Source: Azolla caroliniana (Eukaryota; Polypodiophyta). Taken from it: DNA of 64,000 nucleotides. Positions 48,674-60,668 of the stretch are shown one piece after another. Position numbers and translations under genes: made by a program. Positions within the stretch are counted from its first letter, which is position 1, and every line of letters starts with the position of its first letter. A model generated the notes under the pieces. The model was not told the DNA's origin. It saw only the letters and a program-made list of their open reading frames with translations, and ran no database searches. Where the stretch lies: assembly GCA_043228905.1 (NCBI GenBank), contig JBHGNT010000003.1:4216001-4280000 (forward strand), in the 5' to 3' direction.

Positions 48674-51600
48674 TCAATATGATGTAAAGGAGTTCTGATA
48701 TTCCTCTTGTTTTCTTTTGAGAAATTCCTTGACAATAGCAACTGACCCACTAAGAACAGCTGTGCCATTCTCCATGTAAACAGCTCCATCTGCATAATCT
48801 AATTCCTCGAGTCGATGGGTAACCCACAATGCAGTCACTCCATCCAGTCCATCCACAACCCTCCTCACTGCTTCTATCACACCCATCTGAACAAAGGTTT
48901 TCTTCACTTTGAAACATTAAATAATTACAGAAATGAAAGAATTAAATAGCTCTATATGACCTCTGTGGATGTTTAACTGATTTGGGGTCTTCACTTAATC
49001 TGTTGGTTATATAAACATGTGAAAGGTTTCACATATGCGTATACACATTCTCCTTATGGAACACAAAGAACATCAACAATTTGTCGAAAGATGGTTTTCA
49101 CCTGATCTCTTTCATCAAGAAAAGTGGTCAGTTCATCAAGAAGTAAAACTTTGCTCATCTCAGCCAATGCACCAGCGATAGCAATGCGTTGTTTCTGCCC
49201 ACCACTTAATGTTTGCACTGGTCTCTACACAAAAGAATGATGATATACATAGCTAAATTCATATCTTCAAATCATCTATTGATATATATATATATATGCA
49301 AACACCATTCTATAACCCAAAATCAGCCATGACTTCTGAAGCAGAAAATAAAACTTAAATTCACATTCCCAAATTTCACAACACATTCTAAAATCTAATC
49401 TCATGATGGAGAAAGAATGGATATATTTTTTTACTTGGAGATATTCAGACATCCCGACGGCTTCCAGTGACCTCATGACTCTATCTCTCACTTCTTCTTG
49501 AGAAAGTTCAAGGTTACCAAGCCCAAACGCAACATCAGCTTCAGCTGTAGGCATTACAACCTGAAGAAAACACATACCATACGTTTTCATAGGAGGTATC
49601 ATGCAAATAAATTATAAATTTGGAAAAATTGTAGCGTAAAATATTTACTAAAAATGGTCCTAAGATTTGGTTGGGTTGGATATTCCCACACCTGATGGTC
49701 AGGATTTTGGAACACAAAGCTTTTGGGTTCTCGGATAAATAGATCCCCTGATGTAGGTTTCAAGAGCCCAGCCAATGCCTGTCTTTTTCATGTTAGATCA
49801 TAAAGTTTTTACATTGCCTGTGTGTACAAATTATTGTATATCAAAAGATGATCTAATGGTGCGACAGAAAAACCGACATATTTTTTCTATATAAACACTG
49901 TTTCACTTGAAGACAATCCAAATTATCAGTATTTGGCATCAACATACATTTCATGGCCTCTGACATAAAATTGAAACAGCTAACATTTTCCAATCCACGT
50001 TTACATTTAAAAACCATTTTATCCTTACACTTTTTCTACTATATGAGGTCGCTTTAGGGAGTTGTGGCACAAATTCCAACAAAAGTTTACACAATACAAC
50101 CCACCCCATAATCAACATGCAAACATTTTCCCAACCATAAAAAAACAGAAACCTTGAAATAATGAAATAATTGAAGCCTATTTATTTGAAGATATTCATA
50201 ATAAAAAAGATTATCATAGTAGACCATCAAGAGAAACATAGCTAGGGCTAACATCATTCTCCAGAAGACTTTTAATGAAAATGTTCCATGGGAAACAAAG
50301 CTAACAAGTGAGTTGCCATTAATTAAGTGATACAAGAAGATGGCCTTGGCAAATAGCAAGAAACCATATCAGCTGAGAACTCAGATATTAATAGCTACTA
50401 AAAATGTAATGAGAGATTCAAGAAATTAGAGTAGGAGAGACACAAAATCTAGAATGAAATGATTTGCCTTAGAATTTTCAATCAGAATACTACAGTACCA
50501 GGCCTCTTAATTTAGGCTCATTGAAAGGTGTGGCGTGACTTCATCAATGATGTCATTTGAAATCACTCAATTCTCTTGTGGTAGATATTTAATGCATTGG
50601 CTTTGAGTTTCCTCCATTACCATTTTGTGGAAATTCCTTTTGTACCTTCTCTGAATAGATTTATTTAGGTTATGCAGGGAGTTTTTCTATCAAGGGCATA
50701 TGCAAATACTCCGAAATAATGTCACTGTACATTGAGCCCACAAAGCACAAATATGCGGGAGCATCAGAACGCTGCTAGATACACCACAAAATAATGTTGG
50801 AATTTTGGAAACTATAATTAAAATAATTATTTGTTGGAATGTCTACTTCATTACAAGGCAGCATTTCCAGCATGCCATACTTGGCCAAGATCCCACATGT
50901 GGTAATCCTGTATGCACAGCCCATCCCTCTGAAAATAAGCAAACGACTTGTAAGTGCACATCCAAAAACCCGTCTGATCATTCCCATGTTTTCCAAGAGT
51001 TAGTTTCATGGTGAATTCCTAGATACCATTACAAGTTTCAAACTCTTCTTTCTCACCAAAACATAAGCTAAACAATTTGAAGGCAAAGGGCATCCTCGTT
51101 ATTTTCCTATTACATTCATCACATTATTGCATACGTTTTCCAAGAGATGAGGGAAGATGAATGCTACAATTATTGTAAAATACTGTGTAGGATTCTCAGA
51201 AAATAAGAGAAGTTGATGGTGAATTGAACCATTCAGCCAGGTATCATTAACTGAACTTTTCCTAGCACTATTGCATTGAACTCTGGAAAGTGAGGGCACT
51301 CTTCCCCATCAATGTTTGATAAGTATGTTTTATTTTGTGGGTTTCATTAAAACAGAGGCAAACGGATGTTTTAAACAAACTCCAAGTTTTGAATGTAAAT
51401 TATCAAAAACATGACCTTTATTTTTTTAGGAAATCAAAGGTTTCCCAAAACTTCAAAATGTTGAGATATCGATCACTAAATCATTTTCAAACTAATTGTT
51501 TAGGTGAGGGTAAACTCTAAAAACATGTCAATGTCACAAAACATATTTTTCACAAAAACAGATGATATTACTAGATCCTGTTAAATGAAATGAACCATGT

Positions 51601-52001
51601 GAAAAAACAAGCGATGATGATTTGAGTGTATATGAGAGAGAGGGAGGAAAAGTACCTTGAGAAGGGTGGATTTTCCACATCCATTGGGGCCAAGAAGCAT
51701 CCAGAGCTCACCTTCCGGGATGCTCATACAACAATCTCGGAGGATAGGAATGGCTCTTGAATCCCTCTTGAAACTCAGATGCAAGTGTTTCACATCAATG
51801 GCCACTCCCTTTTTACCTTCAAGATATGCGAAACAAAGAGAAAGAACAACAATCTCTCTGTTCTCTCATTCAATCAATCAATCAAGCAATCATCCATTCA
51901 TTCATACCATGTGTAATAGCAGAGCTTGGGAGGGTGGAGGCAGCAGTGCATACACTCATCCTCTGTGTTGGTCCAACAGAGCATATAATTGTGCCCATCA
52001 T
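48674..52001 (-). CDS. ABCI10: Plastid ABC-type ATPase, ABCI10-like (CbiO/ECF family), 6 exons
   Basis: Soluble ATPase subunit related to bacterial energy-coupling-factor transporters; the Arabidopsis counterpart is plastid-located and essential. Exons: 52001-51908, 51816-51656, 49778-49692, 49560-49435, 49224-49102, 48886-48674; 267 residues with consistent phases. Walker A GPNGCGKS (residues 74-81), Q-loop FVFQNPDHQ, signature LSGGQKQR (162-169), Walker B VLLLDE (Asp186, Glu187) and H-loop WVTHRLEEL (His221) are all intact. The D-loop region reads TTFLDERDQ. Exon 1 encodes [15 protein letters not shown] then a Ser/Ala/Thr-rich stretch lacking acids, typical of a transit peptide, and joins exon 2 across a 91-nt intron. 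Intron 2 is 1.9 kb. Exon 1 is the least certain part; a start inside exon 2 would remove the targeting sequence. Confidence 0.93.
49266..49296. repeat. Short (AT)n tract in ABCI10 intron 4
   Basis: About ten TA units just 3' of exon 4 in the sense of the gene. Simple repeat only. Confidence 0.7.
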
Positions 52002-53369
52002 GTCTTCTTCTCTTCATCACCAGATGTTCCTTCCATAATTCCAGTCCCCTGTTTCTCTTCTGTACTCCAAAAGCCTATTTCCTTTAGATCTCCTCCCCAG
52101 GGCATATACCCTCGAGGTTTTGGTATTTCTCCGAATGCCCTCGAGACCGATCTTCTACGGCACAAACCATCAGGTCCGTTACATAAAACATAGCCCACAA
52201 AATTATGTGTTGGATGATGTCTATTCAATTCTTGTCTTCTCGCTTTTGTATGTGCATAAAAACCTTATGCTAGTATACCTTCGCTATTTGAAATATCGAA
52301 TCCGAAGAAAAGAGGTTAGCCTCCTCACCGATCGAGTCTCAGAAAAAACATCTTAAGATGCTCTAATGAAGAGGGTAGTTATGTAGTCCAATCCCCTTTG
52401 TATGGCTCGATGCATAAAGGCTCCTAGACCACCCTGCGTTTCCACGTGTTATAAGTCCTTTATGTGTTTGCCCTAGCTCCTAAGATAATAAGTTTCCTGA
52501 TTGTCCCATTAAAATTAGTTGTAGAATTGGTCCATACGGTTATATGCCTATAGCATAAACACATAATGAGACACACATTGTGCGTAGCTCACATGCATAA
52601 CATGTAGAAGGAAAAAAAATGTGAAACCTCAAGTCTTCTTTGCTTTGCCCCAATCATTCTCCTCCCAAGCACATTCTCGATCAACCCCTTCCTTCAAACA
52701 ATTGAATGTTCCCAAGAAAGGGATTGGTTTGGGCAATGTCGCTAGTGCATGATATTTTTTAAGAGATTTTGTATTGATTTAGAGGATCCGAGTTTGTTTG
52801 ATATGGTGGTGGTTCTACAAGCCGAGAAGGTTTGGTGTGTTGCGATTTTCAAAGAGGAGAATACTTTGGCATTGGATGCATGAAAAAAAGATGAACAACC
52901 CAAGTCAATGCGTTGCATGTCCAACCATTTCTCTCTCCCTCTCTCTCTGTGTATGTAAGTAATGGTTTTCATTACAAAAGAAAAAACATTATCATGACTA
53001 ACTTACAACAAAGTATAGAGACCCTGAGAGAAATTGGACAACGATGACAACGACAACAACAAACGCAATCCCACCCTACATAGCAATTTAGAATGTCAAA
53101 TATGAATATATGTGACATTGCAATTTTCTCTCTCTTCATGGTTGAGAATCCATGACTTCTCTAGCGCTGGCAATTGCATCAAAAGAAGTCCTTTTAACTT
53201 TACAAACATATTTTCTCGCCCCCAAATTGCAAATCAATGAGGGCATTTTATGGTTGAGTTGTCCTAAGAAAAGAAATAATGCAAGTGGAAACTGTGCATG
53301 AAGAGCTTGCAAACCATGATCAATTTCTCTCTCTCTCTCTCTCTCTCTCTTCTCCTTCCACTTAGGTAT

Positions 53370-53465
53370 TGTCACGATGACATATATAATTGGCTCACAA
53401 GGATTTGAACCCCCAACCTCTTGGCATACGTTTCAAATCTTTAACCATTATGCTCTCTCTAAGGG
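53370..53465 (-). repeat. tRNA-like SINE or LTR end, minus strand
   Basis: TGTCACGATGACA (53370-53382) is followed by the reverse complement of GGTTCAAATCC (53401-53411) and of TAATGGTTAAAG (about 53440-53451). Order and terminal motif match the 3' end of the solo LTR at 39533-39621 in reverse, so they belong to one repeat family. The far end was not located. Confidence 0.55.
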
Positions 53466-53839
53466 AAATGGCCAAAACATACTGAGGGTATTCTGGGAAA
53501 TAAGAAAAAGCCCAGGGGCATTTCTTGCAAATACACTAAACACCACCCACCATGGCTGCATCCACTGTGAAGCTACCTACAAATTCTTCTTCTGCATCGA
53601 GAGGGAGAGAGTGAGAGAGACACGCACACAGAGAGCGAGAGATAGAGATACATAGAGAAAGAATCTGTATATTTCCGTTCAAACTTGAACTTCCCTAGAG
53701 ATAGAATCATTCTGTTTTCTCGCAGATATTGGGAATCCCTAACTCCTCTAAGGGAATTTGGGCAATGCGAGTTTCCTTGTATTTTCTTGCAACCCGAACT
53801 TGTCACACAAGAAATAAACGGTAATTCAATGTAAACATG

Positions 53840-53960
53840 TGAAACCCTAAGTTTTCCTCTCAAAAGAAAAAGCTGGATTTGAAATGGACACATGTGAAAC
53901 CCTAATAGGTTGATGTCAGAAAAGCACTGAAGAAGCAATGGAAACCTGTGAAACCCTAAC
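53840..53960 (+). promoter_or_regulatory. Repeated aaaccctaa (telobox-like) motifs upstream of PPR-2
   Basis: The sequence gtgaaaccctaa occurs three times (about 53839, 53889 and 53948) with a related gtgaaacactag near 54000, at 50-60 bp spacing. Each contains AAACCCTAA, the plant telobox core found near transcription starts of many translation and organelle-biogenesis genes. The repetition may instead reflect a small local tandem duplication. Confidence 0.45.
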
Positions 53961-54112
53961 TGGCCACATAAGAAAATCACCATATTTGTATGATAATATG
54001 TGAAACACTAGCTATGTTGACATGTGAAAGAAACCTAACTTTTTAAGGGGGTTTATGGAGATTTGGATAACAAATTGGGGTGAGAATTGCAGGATTAAGC
54101 AATTCTGTGATT

Positions 54113-56341
54113 ATGTGGAAGGGAGTAAGCATAGCAGAAGCATTGCAGAAAATTGAGGAGTTTATCTACTTACTGCAAAAATGTAGAAAGTTGAAAGATT
54201 TGGCATATGCCCACCGACTGCATTTATGCATTCAGAATTTCTCAGAAAGAAAGGCATATGAATATCTTGGTAATCACATTGTGCCGATGTTCATTGAATG
54301 TGGGAGCATTTTTTATGCCGAGGAAGTATTCTGGAACCTTCTTTCACCGAATGTACATGCCTGGACTTCTCTAATTGTTGGCTATGTTCTTCATGAAAGA
54401 AGTTCTGAAGCTTTTGATTTATACCAAAAAATGCAAGACAACGAAGTATACCCAAGTGGTCACACCTTGGTAGCGTTGGTTAAAGCTTGCATTCAGATTC
54501 ATGATGTTCGGAAAGTTCATGATGAAGTGGTAAGAAAAGGATTTGAAACTGATGTTTTTGTTGGTAGCTCCCTAATAGATAAATACATAAAGTATAATTC
54601 ACTTTCGGAGGCACTCCGGCTTTTCGATTTGTTATCGGTTCGAAATGTAGTAACATGGAACGTGCTCATCGCAGGATATGCAGAGCAAGATGGATTTAGT
54701 TATGAAGCATATAACTGTCTTAAGCAAATGGAGTTGGATGGTATTTGCCCTGACGATGCCACATTCCTTGGCATGTTGAAAGCTTCTAGTGCAATAAAAC
54801 ACATTGAGGGCGGTAGAATATTGCATACTGAAATCTTACTACGGGGACTTGAAAGAGAGATTTCTATTGGAAATACTCTCATTGACATGTATGCTAAATG
54901 CGGATATATTTCAGAAGCACGATTCATCTTTAAAAAGATGTTGATGCGGACAATGGTGTCATGGAATGCAATGATTGGAGCATATATCGAGCATGGCTTT
55001 GATCAAGAAGGACTAAACTGCTTTTATCAGATGGAAAGTGACGGATGTGCTCATAATCCGGTTACATTGGTGTGTGTATTGAAAGCATGTATCAACTTAA
55101 ACGTATCTCATAGGGGGAAAGAAATTCACATAGAGATGATGCAAAAGGGATATGAAAGAGAAAGTGTTCTTTGTAGCAGACTGGTTGATGTGTATGCGAA
55201 AAATGGTTTGATGGAAGAAGCATGGGCCACCTCATGTGAGCTACCATTCCGAGATGTAATCTTGTGGAATACATTAATTTCAGGTTATGCTGAACAGGAT
55301 CCAGGCTCTAAAATGCTTGAATGTATGGAAAAAATGCAGCTTGAGGATGTTTCCCCAAATAATATAACATTTGCAAACATGCTAAAAGGTTGTTTTAAAT
55401 GTGAATCGTTAGATAAATGTCTAATGCCACTACATATAGAGATAATAATGAGAGGCTTTGATGAAGATGTCTTTGTTGGGAGCAGCTTAGTAGACATGTA
55501 TGTTAAACATGGATCGCTATTGGAAGCAAAAATAATCTTTGATAGACTTCTCAGTAAGAATATAGTATCGTGGACTGCATTGATTTCAGGTTATACTGAA
55601 TATGGATGTAATCAAGAAGCATTGAAATATTTCTATCAATCAGAGTGCCAGGGTATTTCTCCAAATTCTGTAATGTTTGCCTCTGCTTTGAAGGCATGCA
55701 ATAATACTGGTTGTATCAAGCAAGGCCAGAACTTACACACAAAAATAGTAGAAAAAGGCTTTGATCACGAGGTGGTTCTTGCTAACACACTAATCGATCT
55801 TTATGCAAAAGGTTGTTCACTTGAAGAAGCATATAAAGTGTTTCAAAGAATGCCTATTCGAACAGTTGAGTCATGGAATGTAATGATTAAAGGATATGGT
55901 ATGAATGAGGAAGGGAAAATGGCTATACAGCTATTCAAAGAAATGCTAGATAATGAAGTTCAGCCTAATGATATAACATACACTTGCATTCTAAGTGCTT
56001 GTAGCCATGGAAGTTTGGTTTCAGAGGCTCGGGTCATTTTTGAAAATTTCAATAAACGATACAACAATATTCCACCTCTAGATACATATGCTTGTATGGT
56101 TGATGTTTTTGCACGCTCAGGGAATCTGCATGAAGCCGAGAAATTGCTCAAAACAGTGCCATGTTCTCCATCTCTAGACATGTGGTTTGCTTTATTTAGT
56201 GCATGTAAAACGCATGAGGATGTGGACGTAGGGTATAGGTGCTTTGAGCAGCTGAAGAATATGAACCCAAAATATGATGCACCTTATTTCCATTTCCAAG
56301 ATGTTTATGAATGTGCTCAAGTGTCTCAAGGTGTTACATGA
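54113..56341 (+). CDS. Intronless PLS-class PPR protein with degenerate E-like end
   Basis: 742 residues from ATG 54113; the open frame extends a few codons upstream but only through non-ATG codons after a stop, so 54113 is the start. Repeats of about 100 residues recur through the protein, e.g. VVTWNVLIAGYAEQD, TMVSWNAMIGAYIEHG, NIVSWTALISGYTEYG and TVESWNVMIKGYGMNE, with linkers such as LIDMYAKCGYISEA and VTLVCVLKACINLN. The C-terminus (YACMVDVFARSGNLHEAEKL, then MWFALFSACKTHEDVDVGYR) matches the PPR tail and start of an E domain, and stops without DYW. Expected to bind organellar RNA. No obvious targeting peptide is seen, as in PPR-1. Codon use and frame are clean, so the gene looks intact. 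Confidence 0.92.
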   Translation: MWKGVSIAEALQKIEEFIYLLQKCRKLKDLAYAHRLHLCIQNFSERKAYEYLGNHIVPMFIECGSIFYAEEVFWNLLSPNVHAWTSLIVGYVLHERSSEAFDLYQKMQDNEVYPSGHTLVALVKACIQIHDVRKVHDEVVRKGFETDVFVGSSLIDKYIKYNSLSEALRLFDLLSVRNVVTWNVLIAGYAEQDGFSYEAYNCLKQMELDGICPDDATFLGMLKASSAIKHIEGGRILHTEILLRGLEREISIGNTLIDMYAKCGYISEARFIFKKMLMRTMVSWNAMIGAYIEHGFDQEGLNCFYQMESDGCAHNPVTLVCVLKACINLNVSHRGKEIHIEMMQKGYERESVLCSRLVDVYAKNGLMEEAWATSCELPFRDVILWNTLISGYAEQDPGSKMLECMEKMQLEDVSPNNITFANMLKGCFKCESLDKCLMPLHIEIIMRGFDEDVFVGSSLVDMYVKHGSLLEAKIIFDRLLSKNIVSWTALISGYTEYGCNQEALKYFYQSECQGISPNSVMFASALKACNNTGCIKQGQNLHTKIVEKGFDHEVVLANTLIDLYAKGCSLEEAYKVFQRMPIRTVESWNVMIKGYGMNEEGKMAIQLFKEMLDNEVQPNDITYTCILSACSHGSLVSEARVIFENFNKRYNNIPPLDTYACMVDVFARSGNLHEAEKLLKTVPCSPSLDMWFALFSACKTHEDVDVGYRCFEQLKNMNPKYDAPYFHFQDVYECAQVSQGVT

Positions 56342-59300
56342 AGAGGAGAATATCTGGGGATAAAAGAAAGTTGTGAAGAACAATGACAATTATAATGTGG
56401 ACAAAAGATGAGACAAATGATGACCGATCATTTTTCATAGGTAAATGGGATGCGGACAATGCCAAATGTGGTAAATGAGGCAAGGGATTGCTTTCATACC
56501 ATGGCTAGCTAGAGTTTATTGCTAAAGATGAATTTAGTGCAAGCGTCTTTCCCGGTGAGAGGTGTTCTTTGCATTGTACTACTACAAAGAAAATTAAATT
56601 GTACAATCTTATAGTTTCTCATATAGCAAGGCTTCTTAATTTGTACAGAGACATTAGAACCCGTGTTCTATGGAATATGCACCATAGCGTTAGATCATAC
56701 ATTGATCTGATATTGGTATTCATGTACCATTATGACTGCCTAATGCACGCTATAAGTGGCAAGATTGGCTTGGTTCGTGTGCTACTTGTTTAAATGTATT
56801 AATCTAGTGAAGTTGCACAATTGAAAAGATTAACATTATACAGTCAACGCGTGGGTGATTAAGAATCTCAAAAAACCATTAATCACCCATAAAACTTGAC
56901 AAGTCCATTCTAAAGTAATAACATCTTGGCGACATCAAAATTTATATATCTTCTGAAATACACAAATAGGGGGATTACAACTTCACAAGGTTGAATTCAC
57001 AAGTTGAAGATAAAACGGACGTTCCAAAAATGCCAAGGAGAATACAGGATTGTGAACAATGGAAGTGCATGATAGATCAAATTGTCAACCTCTTGCTCAT
57101 GGTGGATATGCTTGAAGAAGACTAGCTGGCTTTCAGAGTAGGCACTGAAGGATTCGAGGTGGGAAAATTCTATGAAGTTATTGTGGGTACTATACCATGG
57201 ACTTGGTAAATAGACCAAAAAAGGTCATTGTGATGAAGGCCTAGAAAACCAAGTTCCCAAGTTTATTGAACCATGGGCAAATAGAAGACAAGAATAATAA
57301 TGAAAGAGTGTGTATTATATAAGTGAGCAATTTTTGAGGAATCATTTGGTCTGATTGCAAGGCCCAAAAGTATTTGAACAGTTGTAAAAAGGAACATAGT
57401 TGTAATTTAGTCAATAAGGGAGAAGTATAAAGCTAAAGCTATAAAGCTTTTACAAAGGTTCTCCCAAGAGCTAAAGCTTAAGCCTCACTCTCTCTCTCCC
57501 TTAATCATTATGCTAATTTGTATCTCTAATAACTTGTAAGTATCTAAGACTACAAATGGAAAGCCAAACCAAGTTGGAGACTTCTTGTCTCTTTATTCTT
57601 TTATCAAATGCTTAGAAACATCTTATAGTCTCTTCATGGTTAAGTATAAAGTTAGGTTTTTTATGTTGATTAGGTTATAGATTGCATTTAGAGTTGGTTT
57701 TTGTAGTTATTCTATGCATAAGTAGCTTGAGGGTGATTGAAATTCACCCTCGCTTGTTTCCCTTACAAAAGGGTAGATGATGGTACATCCCCACACACCA
57801 TCCTTGAGGTAGTTCTCAAGAACTCTTGAGTAAGAAGTAGCTCTCCCTCCATAAGGATATCAAAAGATTAGTATAACAAAGCCTTTATTCATTTTATGAA
57901 CATTAGTATATATCTTTTGAAAGTTTTGTAAATCAATTTACTAATATATGTTTGTTAATTTACCCAACATTTCCCTTCAAGTGTTAGCATGTCAATGTTG
58001 AGATAGAGCCATAGAGGTTTTATACAAAGAGAGATCGATGGCATGATGGCACAATACACAAAGACCATTCATGTGAAATTCCTCTTATTATAAACTCTTG
58101 TATTTGTAAATGTTGAAGAGTTTTCTAATAGCAAAGTAGTAAACAAATATAAATATCAACTTACATTTACAAGTATTTAAACCCAATCAAGTATGTCTAA
58201 CATTAAACAAATTTGAGGGTATCTTTACGATTTTTAATCTCATGATTTCAAGAAATAAGGAGAGATAAAACAAATAAAGTAAAGTTTATGACAACAAAGT
58301 GCCATTAGAAATATAATAAAAAAATGATTATAATGTATACCTATTCCATTATAAGGCTCATTTATAAGAGAGAGCTCAAGAAATAAAATAAACGATGATA
58401 ATAAGGTATACCTAGTTCCGATAGGGATGTGATTAGCATACTTTTTGTGGAAGAGAATTAAAAAAAAGGTAAGAGAAGGAAAAGTTCCCAGGAGAATTGG
58501 AACTTAAGTTTCATGAGATTTGTGTCTTTTTTAGTTTAACTTTCATGATTCAGATTCTCTTTAGCAGGTTTTTGATTATTATCCTGAGGAGCTAATCTCG
58601 ATCCTTAAGTGTTAAGCCCTTTTAGGATTCAAGCCCTTCATCCTTATGAAAGTCAAGCATGCGACATTTATGTGATTATCAAAAGTTTCAACCAACTTAG
58701 TTCATAGTAGGAAAATATTGTTAAATTCATAAACCTGTTCCCCTTTCCCAATGAGCCAATATTGTTCTCTTATAAGAAACCATATAAACCACCATTTTCC
58801 CCCTTCATGATTAAAACAAAAGTGACACAAATCAACACATTCTCGTAAAATTGTAAAAGCAATAACTAAGTTAAGGATATTCCTTTAAATGTTATTTCTC
58901 CGGGATTCAAGGAGAAAAGAAAAGTCACATAACATATCAAGGTCAATAACATATTTTATTGCTCAAAATTAGTGTAAACAAATTGAGACAACAGACGATG
59001 TTAGGGTTTGACAAACACTCTAAAAGTTTCCATCTCCAATCCATTTAAAACTTGCTGGAAAATTCAAATCTCAATAAACATTTTTTCAATGTCTTGGATG
59101 GATTTCAAATCCTAACAATGTCATTTCAACCCACCTCAAGTTCACGTCATTGTTTTCCATGCTGGTGAGTGTGACGAATGAGAAACGTAATCATGACATA
59201 TCGCAAGAAGAAAATAAAGGAAAAGACAATTACGGTAGTGCCTTACATATGACTCCCAAAGGAGTTGTATTCTTTGTGGTTTGAAACATGTAGAATCAAC

Positions 59301-59640
59301 CCAAAGCTCATATGAATATTGTGTTTTAGTTGCATAACATGCGAAAATACCCTCGTGATTCCTATATCGTTGACCTTATCTACCAAAAGCAAGATCATAT
59401 ATGCTCCTCTTAAAACAAGTCTAGGTTTTCATTGACCTAAGCTACTCACATACATGGAAAACCCAAACACGCTCAAAAGTAAAAAGCGAAGATCTTGACT
59501 CGCAAGAGTGTGGCTTGAGTGGGAAAAAAAATGGAGTCCTAAATTTGAATTGCGTGAACGACGAAGTGGATGGAAAACGGGCACGTACCCTAGTAAAACA
59601 ACGACAAAATGCGTGTGCGTGTGCATGCGGTCCCGCTAGA
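56342..59640. other. Gene-free AT-rich region
   Basis: About 3.3 kb between PPR-2 and the bHLH upstream region. No coding sequence or clear transposon. The stretch 57350-57970 has features of a plant LTR (ctctctctctccctta, caagaactcttgag, end acccaaca), but no matching 5' terminus or target duplication was found. Confidence 0.5.
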
Positions 59641-59774
59641 CTATGTATCTCGAAACGAGAGAGAAATGGTGTGTGAGAGAGTGTGCAAGGGTGTGTGCGT
59701 GTGTGTGTACGGGTGCGCTCACATGTGTTCCTATGGTACTATCCTTAGAAACTAGGCCACAAATTGGGCGGAAC

Positions 59775-59878
59775 TCCGTGCACATGTATACATGTATATG
59801 TATATGTATGTATGTATATGTATATATGTATTTGTGTATGTATGTATGTATGTATGCATGTACATATATGTATGTATG

Positions 59879-59921
<43 letters not shown>

Positions 59922-60000
59922 GTATGTATGTACATATATGTATATGTATATGTATATGTATGTATGTATGTATATGTATATGTACATGTATGAATGTGAT
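59775..60000. repeat. (TATG)n/(TATATG)n microsatellite
   Basis: About 220 bp of mixed tatgta and tatatg units with embedded tgtacatatatg. It is open in several frames on both strands, which creates spurious ORFs. It lies about 700 bp upstream of the bHLH-like gene start. Confidence 0.9.
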
Positions 60001-60067
60001 GGAAAAGGGTTAGGACCCAAACAAAGTCATACAAAGACACATTCTTGTCATGTCTAGGATGTCATGT

Positions 60068-60072
<5 letters not shown>

Positions 60073-60106
<34 letters not shown>

Positions 60107-60668
60107 TTGATATAGTCTTTTTCCACTATGTATGTAGTAGTGGTTGGTACTTGAGAAAAAAAGGAAGATAATCAATGACCTCACCCACATACTCACACAC
60201 CCCCTCACATATATATATGACTCATTAACTCATTACATCTCATCTCAACCATCAGAACATGATCCATACTCATCACTCAACTCATTCATCCCTCACTAAT
60301 CTCACTCACTCACTCATACACACTTTAATTCAATTCCCTCTCTCTCTCTCTTAATCACCCCTTAATCCTCCCTTAATCACAATTTGAATACCCTTTAATT
60401 GAATCCATCCCTCTCTTTTAATCATCCCTTTCATCCCTCATCCTCTCTTGGTTCACTCCCTTATTGCACTGAATCCATGTCTTCTAAACACTCCATCCTC
60501 CCTTAATCCTCTCTTAATCCCATCCTTAATCCTCCATTAATGACCTTTCAATTCTCCATTGACCCTCTCCCAATCCTCTCTCGCTTGCACATCTCCATAG
60601 TGATTACTTAACCCCCACCCCACTCCCACTAATCCTCCTCCTCCACCCTTCTTAATCTTTGTTTTTGC
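60073..60668. other. Upstream region of the bHLH-like gene
   Basis: A (GA)n tract (60077-60103) is followed by about 500 bp of pyrimidine-rich DNA with many cttaatcc/ctcattc repeats (ccttaatcctcccttaatc, ctcactcactcactc). This is typical of a plant 5' leader; exact transcription start not determinable. No gene. Confidence 0.5.

Larger units (their letters stand above)
52002..54112. other. Intergenic region between divergent ABCI10 and PPR-2
   Basis: About 2.1 kb with no gene. It holds (CT)n at 53330-53351, a tRNA-like module on the minus strand (53391-53463) and, at 53485-53530, a block ggtattctgggaaataag..cccaggggcattt resembling the repeats upstream of UBP27. A purine-rich leader region (53595-53660) precedes several gtgaaaccctaa-type repeats (53840-53960), each containing aaaccctaa, like the telobox of plant promoters. 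Confidence 0.55.

Noticed and set aside
57350-57970. Solo LTR
   Set aside because: The end resembles an LTR terminus (acccaaca), but no matching start or 5-bp duplication was found.
59636-60057. ORFs over 90 residues on both strands
   Set aside because: Microsatellite translation; no family motif, and open on opposite strands at once.
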